In this document: piece by piece, positions 35,264-41,971 of the stretch
Layout of the letters: every line of letters starts with the position of its first letter
How positions within the stretch are numbered: the stretch's first letter is position 1
Source: an uncultured Lachnospiraceae bacterium
GTDB taxonomy: Bacteria > Bacillota > Clostridia > Lachnospirales > Lachnospiraceae
Assembly: GCA_947627365.1 (NCBI GenBank)
Contig: CANQVT010000013.1
Span: forward strand, 1-50,540
DNA length: 50,540 nucleotides
Direction: 5' to 3'
Notes under the pieces: model-generated
Databases searched by the model: none
What the model saw: only the letters and a program-made list of their open reading frames with translations
Told to the model about the DNA's origin: nothing
Translations under genes and position numbers: made by a program

Positions 35264-35563
35264 TTAATCTTCGATCGTCAGCATATCTGAAAAACCGGTG
35301 ATCTCAAATACCTCCATGATCGTCTCGTTAGCGTGGCGCACTACCATTGTCCCCTGTTTATCCATCAGCTTCTGGGCCTGGAGCAGTGCGCGAAGTCCGG
35401 CGGAAGAAATGTACTCAAGCTCTGCCAGATCAAATGCCAGATCTGTCACATCGCCGGTGATCTTCTGGAGTTCCTCCTCCAGCTGCGGCGCGGTCGTCGT
35501 GTCCAGACTTCCGGAAAGTGTGAGTTCAACTGCGTTCCCTTCTTGATTTTTACTGATTGTCAT
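35264..35563 (-). CDS. STAS-domain anti-sigma-factor antagonist (RsbV/SpoIIAA-like)
   Basis: About 99 residues forming one STAS domain: LSGSLDTTTAP at the front, then DLAELEYISSAGLRALL with the phosphorylatable serine in ISSAGL, and the C-terminal helix ending FEITGFSDMLTIED. Such proteins bind RsbW-type kinases when unphosphorylated and are released after phosphorylation; a SpoIIE-type phosphatase reverses this. It is the first gene of the NRPS operon, whose exporter carries an intact RsbW-like domain, so the two may interact; no sigma factor gene is present here. The start was set at the ATG at 35563 behind GGAGGG; ATGs at 35578 and 35590 are alternatives. Confidence 0.92.
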   Translation of the reverse strand: MTISKNQEGNAVELTLSGSLDTTTAPQLEEELQKITGDVTDLAFDLAELEYISSAGLRALLQAQKLMDKQGTMVVRHANETIMEVFEITGFSDMLTIED

Positions 35564-35593
35564 TCCTTTTCCCTCCATATTGGCTTTCATATT

Positions 35594-35611
35594 TATACTA
35601 AAATTAGTATA
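35594..35611. promoter_or_regulatory. Inverted repeat upstream of the NRPS operon (candidate operator)
   Basis: Two 8-bp arms, TATACTAA and TTAGTATA, separated by AA, 31 nt upstream of the STAS start. The arms contain TATACT and TATAAA-like -10 elements on the minus strand, so a bound regulator would cover the operon promoter. No strong -35 element is visible, as expected for an activator-dependent promoter. A dimeric regulator binding here is inferred; it may or may not be the neighbouring LytTR protein. Confidence 0.45.
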
Positions 35612-35666
35612 CCGTATCAGTTCCCGCCCATGCGGTCATACGTGCTCTCCCCGCATTCATACATAT

Positions 35667-35697
35667 AAAAGACTGTCGGCTCTACGAACCGACAATC
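35667..35697 (-). terminator. Hairpin with T-tract, minus strand
   Basis: On the minus strand a 12-bp stem (two or three G-U pairs) with a GTA loop is followed by TTTTAT, a good Rho-independent terminator shape. It lies between the LytTR gene and the NRPS operon. It could stop minus-strand transcripts of the kinase gene that run antisense through the LytTR gene, insulating the NRPS operon, or it could act as a leader attenuator if the operon starts upstream of it. Confidence 0.5.
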
Positions 35698-35767
35698 CCG
35701 CCGAATGATCTGTTACCTGTCAAAATAAACTTATCAAATTTTATTTTTATCACCTGATCTAAGAATC

Positions 35768-35796
35768 TTGCCACTTTTGTCTGTTTATGATAAAGT
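35768..35796 (+). promoter_or_regulatory. Promoter of the LytTR gene
   Basis: TTGCCA (35768-35773) and TAAAGT (35791-35796) are separated by 17 nt, giving a plausible vegetative promoter about 40 nt upstream of the response-regulator start. The rest of the 280-nt gap between the two divergent genes contains the hairpin and the inverted repeat listed separately. Confidence 0.45.
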
Positions 35797-35843
35797 AAGA
35801 ACAATAAAAACACTTTTTCTATTTATAAAGAGGTAATACTGCT

Positions 35844-36563
35844 ATGTATGAAATTGCGATCTGCGACGACGACCGCACGTTTATGTCCGAGCTGGAAGCA
35901 CTGCTGCATGAGCTGCTCTCGGAGCGCGGAACGGACTGCCATGTCACACAGTTTTCAGATCCATCCGCTCTGCTTGCCGCCATAGAGCAGGGCATGTGCT
36001 GCGACCTTCTGTTTCAGGACATCTTCTTCGGCCAGGAAAAGGGGTTCCGCTGCGCCCAGATCCTGCGCGACCGAAACTACGACGCTGATCTGGTGTTTGT
36101 CACTACCAGCAAGGATTACGCCGTAGATTCCTACAGCGTCCGTGCGCTGCATTACCTGCTCAAGCCCCTCTCCCGCACGGAGTTGACGCGTGCTCTGGAT
36201 TGTTTTCTGCAGCAGCGTACGCCGCGCATTCTGCACCTGACGACGCCCCAGGGCTCCTTGCGGGTCCCCATGGCGAATGTGCTCTATTTTGAGATCTACA
36301 ATCACACCATTGTGATCCATCTGTCGAACGGCGACAACAGATCCTGGCGCGGCTCTCTCCAGGAGCTGGAGACCATTGTGCCTTCGGATCAGTTTGTGCG
36401 CACGCACCGCAGCTTTCTCGTGAATCTGGAGCACATCTCCGAGATCAGCCACAACCAGATCCTGCTTACCACGGGGGATACCCTGCCCGTCAGCAGAAGT
36501 GCCCTGGCGAATGTGCGCATGAGCCTGCTCTCCTTTGACCGACGCAGACACCTTTCTCCTTAG
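35844..36563 (+). CDS. LytTR-family response regulator (AgrA/LytR type)
   Basis: 239 residues: an N-terminal receiver domain (IAICDDD at 4-10, phospho-acceptor Asp in LFQDIFF about residue 59, conserved Thr in FVTTSKDYA and Lys in YLLKPLS) followed by a LytTR DNA-binding domain (about 135-235, with YNHTIVIHL, FVRTHRSFLVNLEHI). It likely partners the GHKL histidine kinase whose gene converges on it, the two stop codons overlapping by 4 nt. It is divergent from the NRPS operon and is the nearest candidate regulator of it. RBS AGAGG. Target sites are not known. Confidence 0.93.
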   Translation: MYEIAICDDDRTFMSELEALLHELLSERGTDCHVTQFSDPSALLAAIEQGMCCDLLFQDIFFGQEKGFRCAQILRDRNYDADLVFVTTSKDYAVDSYSVRALHYLLKPLSRTELTRALDCFLQQRTPRILHLTTPQGSLRVPMANVLYFEIYNHTIVIHLSNGDNRSWRGSLQELETIVPSDQFVRTHRSFLVNLEHISEISHNQILLTTGDTLPVSRSALANVRMSLLSFDRRRHLSP

Positions 36564-38500
36564 GGGCTCTGGCTTTCTTCCTTTTTCATTCCCTGTCTGT
36601 TTAAGCAAAAATCGCTCTCGACCAGAAAACCATCCCGTGTGCGCTCCGCCACCAGAACGCTGTTATATTTTTCCGCGACCGCGCGCATGGCGGCGAGTCC
36701 ATACCCGTGTCCCGGGCGCCTTTTTCGCTCCTCCTGGGCCGGCGCGCTGTTGACGCACTGTATAAACAGGAACTTTCCCCGCAGGTGCATATCCACCTTA
36801 ATGCGACGTTTCGTCCCCTCTACCCTTCTGCAGGCTTCTAAGGCGTTCTGCATCATGTTGCTCAGGAATACGCTCAAGTCCTCATCCGCAATGTCCAGCT
36901 CCGGCGGCACGTTCAGATGGTGCTCCTCCTGAATCCGCTCCGCACGGGCCTGATCCAGGTAGCTTCCCACGATCACGTTTACCAGCATATTCTTGCTGTA
37001 CCTTCCCTCCGGGATCTGTTCCAGGTCCCCTATGACGGCGTCCACATACCGATTCGCCCGCCCGATGTCTCCGGTTTGCAGGATACCGGACAGGGCTGTC
37101 ATGTGGTGGCGCATTTCATGCCGCACGGCGCTGGTAGCTTCCTCTCTCTCCAGCAGACGGTTGTAGCTTTCCAGTGTCTGCCGCGCGCGGTCCTTCAGCA
37201 CGCTGTTCTGCTGTAAGGTGCTCATGGTACGGAAGATAAATTCCAGGATCACCGCGATTATCGTCATTACGGAAATCACATAGTTGACAGGCTCCATGGC
37301 AGGATCAAAGTTACCCTGCAAAAGCGGGGACCATATCCCGACCAGATAATTGCCCAGTCCATCCCAGACAATCGCCCTGTCCGCCAGATAGATGGCAAGG
37401 ACCGCCGTGGCGGTCAGTCCGTAGCCGAACAGCATTTTTTTGTTCAGACCTTCTCTTTTGCTCCGGCAAAGGCTCTCCGCGCCAAGCGCCGCCGCCACTG
37501 CCAGACATACCACCATAGAACCCGGCCCGATGAAGTCCGCATTCCCGGCCTCCTTACTCATCACCGCAATCCACCAGACAGCTTCATAGGCCGACCAGAG
37601 GAGCACAGCGCCGGAAAGCGGGATCCTCCACCGCCCTTTCAGCCGCAACGCCAGATACAGGTACAGCGGGGCCATATACAAGCGGGACAGGATACTGGTG
37701 TTCAGAAACGGACCCAGATCACTGTAAAAGCCTGAAAAGGATACGCTGGCCGCTCTCAGAAACTGCATCAGAAAATACAGAGACAAAAGCAGCGTCCTGC
37801 TGTCTCCGCCGCTGTTGCGCACATCCAGAAGAAACATGGCAGCGATGAGCACCGACAGGATCGCATACAGCGTCATATTAAAGTTATCTTTCAGGCCTTT
37901 TACTACAATAGGCGCAACGTACGCCTCCGGACTGGTCAGATAAGGATACACCGGCACCAGGTCTTCGTACCCGTCCGGAAAATAGCTCACAACACTGAGC
38001 GTTTCGCCCAGGTAATCCGACGGGAGACCTATGCCAACCTGCCTCGCATTCTTCACATCCTCCGACAGTTTCCGACTGTTTTGTTCCCAGTCCTTTTGGG
38101 TCAGTCGCAGGAACTCATCGTCCCCGCGCTGCGCCTGCCCGAAATCGGTGTACAGAAGTTCTCCATCCAGGAATACTTCCACGCAGACACCTGCGCTGTA
38201 CCACCCAAGCTGGGCCCCCGGGATCTCTTCCTCCATGACGCGTGTGATGCGTACCGCCGTGGTCCCCTCCGGCAGCGCCAGGGTGAACTCGTCCTCCTGG
38301 AACTGCGGTTCATACGGGCGCACCTCGCCGTTCGTCATCACTTCATAACTCCAACCGAAGCGCCCGTCCGACCAATCGCGGAGGGGCTGCTCTTCCACGT
38401 TCACTCGCCCCATCAGGGAAAAAGCGGCAAGCAGCACCGCCATTACCGCCAACAGCGCTGCCGCGCCGCAGACTGTCTTTATGTCAGTCCTCTTTTGCAT
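36560..38500 (-). CDS. Membrane sensor histidine kinase, GHKL (AgrC-like)
   Basis: About 646 residues. One N-terminal membrane helix, an extracellular domain (about 35-205) of likely 7TMR-DISM type, about seven further membrane helices (about 210-420), a dimerisation/H-box with RHEMRHHMTAL (His about residue 458-464) and a GHKL ATPase with N box FLSNMMQNALEAC and glycine-rich GHGYGLAAM. Expected to phosphorylate the LytTR regulator encoded head-on. The ligand is unknown; the DISM-type outer domain in other proteins often senses sugars, but the NRPS product is also possible. The start was set at the ATG at 38500 behind GAGGGGGAG; the ATG at 38524, with AAGGA, is also possible. The stop overlaps the regulator stop, an unusual tail-to-tail arrangement. 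Confidence 0.92.
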   Translation of the reverse strand: MQKRTDIKTVCGAAALLAVMAVLLAAFSLMGRVNVEEQPLRDWSDGRFGWSYEVMTNGEVRPYEPQFQEDEFTLALPEGTTAVRITRVMEEEIPGAQLGWYSAGVCVEVFLDGELLYTDFGQAQRGDDEFLRLTQKDWEQNSRKLSEDVKNARQVGIGLPSDYLGETLSVVSYFPDGYEDLVPVYPYLTSPEAYVAPIVVKGLKDNFNMTLYAILSVLIAAMFLLDVRNSGGDSRTLLLSLYFLMQFLRAASVSFSGFYSDLGPFLNTSILSRLYMAPLYLYLALRLKGRWRIPLSGAVLLWSAYEAVWWIAVMSKEAGNADFIGPGSMVVCLAVAAALGAESLCRSKREGLNKKMLFGYGLTATAVLAIYLADRAIVWDGLGNYLVGIWSPLLQGNFDPAMEPVNYVISVMTIIAVILEFIFRTMSTLQQNSVLKDRARQTLESYNRLLEREEATSAVRHEMRHHMTALSGILQTGDIGRANRYVDAVIGDLEQIPEGRYSKNMLVNVIVGSYLDQARAERIQEEHHLNVPPELDIADEDLSVFLSNMMQNALEACRRVEGTKRRIKVDMHLRGKFLFIQCVNSAPAQEERKRRPGHGYGLAAMRAVAEKYNSVLVAERTRDGFLVESDFCLNRQGMKKEESQSP

Positions 38501-38633
38501 CCGCTCCCCCTCTTTAAATCTCATTCCGGCATCCTTATCTCATTGCGGCGTTTCCCGCCCATTACCGGCTCGCACATCTATATCTCTGCCTTCCATAGTA
38601 AGTAGCCGTAGTCTGAAAATTCCGTTCATTTTT

Positions 38634-38662
38634 AGTAAACACGATATCTTTTTCTTTGTCAA
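38634..38662 (-). promoter_or_regulatory. Promoter of the histidine kinase gene
   Basis: On the minus strand a perfect TTGACA (38662-38657) is followed after 17 nt by TTTACT (38639-38634). It predicts a leader of about 100 nt before the kinase start. The 316-nt gap between kinase and permease holds only this promoter, this leader and the permease terminator; I see no further gene. Confidence 0.6.
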
Positions 38663-38749
38663 CGAAAGTGACACGAACTGCATTTATATGTCGTGAATGG
38701 TAAACCGATGTCCCGCTTTGAATCGTCAGATTTCGCAGATTTCGACAGC

Positions 38750-38796
38750 AAAAAAGGGCATCCCTCAAGTCATTTCAAATGACTTTTGGGACACCC
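38750..38796 (-). terminator. Rho-independent terminator of the permease gene
   Basis: On the minus strand a long stem is formed by GGGTGTCCC with GGGATGCCC and by the inner arms AAGTCATTT and AAATGACTT, with one small internal mismatch, followed by TTTTTT. It lies 44 nt after the permease stop and isolates that gene from the kinase promoter. Confidence 0.9.
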
Positions 38797-38840
38797 TCTC
38801 CTTTCAGCAACTCTGTGACCGGCCGTTTCTCTCCTTTTCC

Positions 38841-40247
38841 TCAATGCGTCACAAAGAACATGACGGCAAAGAGCGCCGCGATCACCCATGTTCCTGCCTT
38901 TACGTTCCTTGCCTTTCCGGTAAACACGCTGATCAGCACATGAGAGATCACGCCGAAGGCGATGCCGTAAGAGATATTGTAGGTCATAGGCATCATCGCC
39001 AAAGTCAGAAACGCCGGGACTGCATCCTCTGTTTTCAGCCAATCGATCTGTCTGGCACAGTTCATCATCATGATCCCCACATAGATGAGCGCCGCAGCTG
39101 TCGCACATCCCGGTACAAGCATCGCGACCGGGCTCAAAAACATGCTGACAAAAAACAACGCTCCCGTCACCATGGCGGCCATGCCTGTCTTTCCGCCCTC
39201 CGCAATACCTGTGGAGGCCTCCACATAAGAGCTTACCGTGGATGTACCGCAGACCGCGCCGCACACGGTAGCTATGGCGTCCGCAAGCATCGCCCTGTCC
39301 ATATTGGGCACTTCCCCCTCTTCGGTCAGAAGATTTCCCCTGGCACAGGCTCCGTACAGGGTGCCGATCGTATCAAACATGTCCACCAGACAAAATGCGA
39401 GCGCAGTCGTCGCGATCAATACCGCAAGCTCCATTGTGCTGTGCTCCGCCAGATAGGGCGAAAAGTCAAAGCCCTCTGTGAAGACCCTGCCGAACGCCTG
39501 CCTGCCAAAATCCCCAAACGCCGCGAACGGATTAAAATTCAGATTGTCTGTAAAACCATTATAAAATCCGGGAACCGTAAGACCAAGCAGATAATACAGC
39601 CCCGTTCCCCCGAGTATGCCCCAGAGCACGGCGCCCTTTACCCGCCTGCAGGTCAGGACCGCGATCACGATCACAGCGGAAAGTGTGACAAGCATCGGCA
39701 TGATATCCTTCCACGCCACATTTCCGGAAAGAAGGTTGAAGGAGGCAAGGCTGACATAGGTGGAGGAATCTGCCACCACGATCCCGGAATCCTTAAGCCC
39801 GATGAAGGCGATAAACAGTCCGACTCCCGCCGGGATCGACACCCTTACCGGCGTCGGGATCGCTTCAAATATCTTCTTTCGCAGCCCTGTCACCGTGAGC
39901 AGGATGAACAGGATACCGTCCAGCAGAACGAGCACCAGGGCATTGGCATAGCTCAGCCCAAAGCCGAAGCACACCGTATAGACAAAGAAGGCATTGGAAC
40001 CCATGGCGGACGCCTGCGCCAGCGGCAGGTTCGCCAGAAGCCCGATCAGCACCGTCCCGATGCAGGCGGAAATGGCCGTCGCGATATAGATCGCGTTGTA
40101 TGACACTCCCGGCAGCTCCGCAAACATCCCGGAGTTGACCATGAGGATATACGCCATGGTCATAAAGGTGGTAGTTCCCGCCAAAACCTCCGTTTTCGCC
40201 GTAGAGCCGGCTTCCCTTACATGAAATATTTTTTCCATTGATAACAT
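38841..40247 (-). CDS. NCS2/AzgA-type purine (adenine/guanine/hypoxanthine) permease
   Basis: About 468 residues with 12-14 membrane helices. Sequence features match the AzgA/PbuG branch of the NCS2 family: TEVLAGTTTFMTMAYILMVN near the start, SAMGSNAFFVYTVCFGFG, IPAGVGLFIAFIGLKDSGIV and the late FDTIGTLYG and GTSTVSSYVEASTGIAEGGKTG segments. It probably imports purine bases by proton or sodium symport. It forms its own transcription unit (promoter 40286-40314, terminator 38750-38796). No purine riboswitch is visible in the short leader. The start was set at the ATG at 40247 (AAGGATCA before it); 40238 is possible. Exact base preference cannot be read. Confidence 0.92.
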   Translation of the reverse strand: MLSMEKIFHVREAGSTAKTEVLAGTTTFMTMAYILMVNSGMFAELPGVSYNAIYIATAISACIGTVLIGLLANLPLAQASAMGSNAFFVYTVCFGFGLSYANALVLVLLDGILFILLTVTGLRKKIFEAIPTPVRVSIPAGVGLFIAFIGLKDSGIVVADSSTYVSLASFNLLSGNVAWKDIMPMLVTLSAVIVIAVLTCRRVKGAVLWGILGGTGLYYLLGLTVPGFYNGFTDNLNFNPFAAFGDFGRQAFGRVFTEGFDFSPYLAEHSTMELAVLIATTALAFCLVDMFDTIGTLYGACARGNLLTEEGEVPNMDRAMLADAIATVCGAVCGTSTVSSYVEASTGIAEGGKTGMAAMVTGALFFVSMFLSPVAMLVPGCATAAALIYVGIMMMNCARQIDWLKTEDAVPAFLTLAMMPMTYNISYGIAFGVISHVLISVFTGKARNVKAGTWVIAALFAVMFFVTH

Positions 40248-40285
40248 TGATCCTTGCACCCCGCTTTCTTTCTATATTTTTCTAC

Positions 40286-40314
40286 ATTATATATTTTTCT
40301 ATATTCAAATTCAA
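40286..40314 (-). promoter_or_regulatory. Promoter of the purine permease gene
   Basis: Minus strand TTGAAT (40314-40309), 17-nt spacer, TATAAT (40291-40286): a near-consensus promoter in an A/T-rich stretch, about 40 nt upstream of the permease start. Confidence 0.75.
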
Positions 40315-40373
40315 GTCCGGCTGAATCACTTTCTTACGGCCTCAGCAGCAAGTGCTTCGGCCTGGTCTGAACA

Positions 40374-41960
40374 TCAGATCCGGCTTTTCAGGGTATCCAC
40401 ATCCAGCATCTCCAGCGAACCGCCCAGATCTGTCAGCACCATCTGCAAACAGAACAGATCTGACGCTGTGGCGAGGAACTCCAGGATCACGTTCAGGGCC
40501 GTCATGATGGCCACGGCCTCCATGGGCATGCCCAACTGGGTGAACAGTAGCGTGTAGCAGGTGAGCGTCGACCCCGGTACCGGCGGGGCTGCGATGGCCA
40601 GCATCACGCAGATGAACAGCGCCGTCAGCAGCCACGCAGGCGTGATGGGTACGTCATAAATCTCCGCCATGCACAGACCTGCTACCAGAAACAGCACCGC
40701 CGCGCCTGGCATGTATATGACCTGCCCCAGGGGGATGCCAAAGCGGGTGATCTTCTCGTCTATGCCCAGCCGCCTTTCACAGCAGTCCTGATTGGTGGGA
40801 TAGGCCGCCACAGAGGACGCGGTACTCAGGCCGATGAGGAAGGTGGGCATGGTCTTTTTCAGCACCGTCACAGGCCCGACCTTCCACCGCAGGCACACCA
40901 AAGCCAGGCTGCATACCATCACCACCGCCGTGGCCAGGACGATGACGGGGATGATCTTATAGGAGCGGGTCAAAAGCCGGAACTCGTCCCCCAGAAACAT
41001 CCGGAAGACGCTGCCAAACACGAACACGGGGACCAGAGAACTGACCGCCTCCATAATGAGCTGGACCACGTAGTTGGACTGCTCCACAAATGTGGTCGCC
41101 ACGGAGACCTTCTCCCCCAAAAGCAGCAGCGCTATGCCGATGAGCACCGCCACGAAGATGATCTGCAGGGGGTTGCCTTCCGTGAAGGGGGTGAAGAAGT
41201 TGGAGGGCACGATGTCCAGCACCATGTCCATCAGCTCCGATGGGTCGAAGGCCCGGCCGCCCCCTGCGGCAATGCGGAAGAAGGGCAGCACGGCCGCCCC
41301 CGCGACAACCGTCAATACGACGGTGAACAGGATGAACTTGGTGATCATCCGCTTGCCGATGCGGCCGAAGGAGGCCACGTCACCGATGCAACAAATGCCC
41401 CAGGTCACCGAGAGGAATATCATAGGTCCGGATACGGCGGTGAGAAGGCCCATGAAGGTGTCAAATATGGGTGTCACCAGCTTATCCGAAAGCGCCAGCC
41501 GGGCTGCCTCCGGCAGGAAACGGCACAGATAGCCCAACACCACCGCCAGCACCAGAGCGACGGCCAGGGAGCCCATGAGGGAGTGCTTTTTCCGCTTGGG
41601 GGTGAACAGGACGCGGTTCGTCCCGTCCTTGTACTGCCAAAGCGGCGCCAGCCCCATCTGGGCCATCATGCCCGTCAGCGCACCGCTGTCGGGCCGGTCC
41701 TCCTCCGACAAGGGGTCCATGGACGGGCCAGGCACGGTGAGCTCCACCCGCAGGGCGCGGAAACGCCGGCGGCAGCGCAGGGTGAATCCCTCCGCCGTCC
41801 CCTCGTCCCGGTACCGCAGCAGCGCCTCCTCCAGGGCCAGTCGGACCCGGAGGGCATCCTTCCGCTCCACCTTGGCGTCCGTGAGGAAGCTGTAAGCCGC
41901 CTCCGCGGCATCGTCGATGCCGGGCCCATTCAGTTCAAATCTCTCTTCTGTGTTTTCCAT
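40374..41960 (-). CDS. Dicarboxylate/amino-acid:cation symporter (DAACS) with N-terminal RsbW-like domain, copy 2
   Basis: About 528 residues. The first 110 or so form a degenerate HATPase/RsbW-like domain (VRLALEEALL, then VELTVPGPSMDPL and a C-terminal strand WQYKDGTNRVLF); the N-box Asn and the G2 glycines are missing, so ATP binding is doubtful. Residues about 120-528 are a sodium:dicarboxylate/glutamate symporter with the helical-hairpin motifs LSTASSVAAYPTN and PPVPGSTLTCYTLLF. The start was moved to the ATG at 41960, behind AAGGAG; the open frame continues upstream into the ABC gene, but that part is not protein-like. It follows the ABC gene by 11 nt. The coding region is visibly G+C-richer than the phosphatase gene of the same operon. 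Substrate is probably a small amino or dicarboxylic acid. Confidence 0.9.
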   Translation of the reverse strand: MENTEERFELNGPGIDDAAEAAYSFLTDAKVERKDALRVRLALEEALLRYRDEGTAEGFTLRCRRRFRALRVELTVPGPSMDPLSEEDRPDSGALTGMMAQMGLAPLWQYKDGTNRVLFTPKRKKHSLMGSLAVALVLAVVLGYLCRFLPEAARLALSDKLVTPIFDTFMGLLTAVSGPMIFLSVTWGICCIGDVASFGRIGKRMITKFILFTVVLTVVAGAAVLPFFRIAAGGGRAFDPSELMDMVLDIVPSNFFTPFTEGNPLQIIFVAVLIGIALLLLGEKVSVATTFVEQSNYVVQLIMEAVSSLVPVFVFGSVFRMFLGDEFRLLTRSYKIIPVIVLATAVVMVCSLALVCLRWKVGPVTVLKKTMPTFLIGLSTASSVAAYPTNQDCCERRLGIDEKITRFGIPLGQVIYMPGAAVLFLVAGLCMAEIYDVPITPAWLLTALFICVMLAIAAPPVPGSTLTCYTLLFTQLGMPMEAVAIMTALNVILEFLATASDLFCLQMVLTDLGGSLEMLDVDTLKSRI

Positions 41961-41971
41961 AGGTATTCTCC

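Noticed and set aside
38562-38768. 68-codon minus-strand frame between kinase and permease
   Set aside because: It overlaps the kinase promoter and has no ribosome binding site or recognisable motif.
40248-40279. Purine riboswitch ahead of the purine permease
   Set aside because: The leader is only about 30-40 nt and shows none of the conserved junction sequences.
40320-40373. Possible terminator after the second symporter
   Set aside because: Only short broken pairings (GGCC with GGCC around AGC/GCT) and no T-tract on the minus strand.
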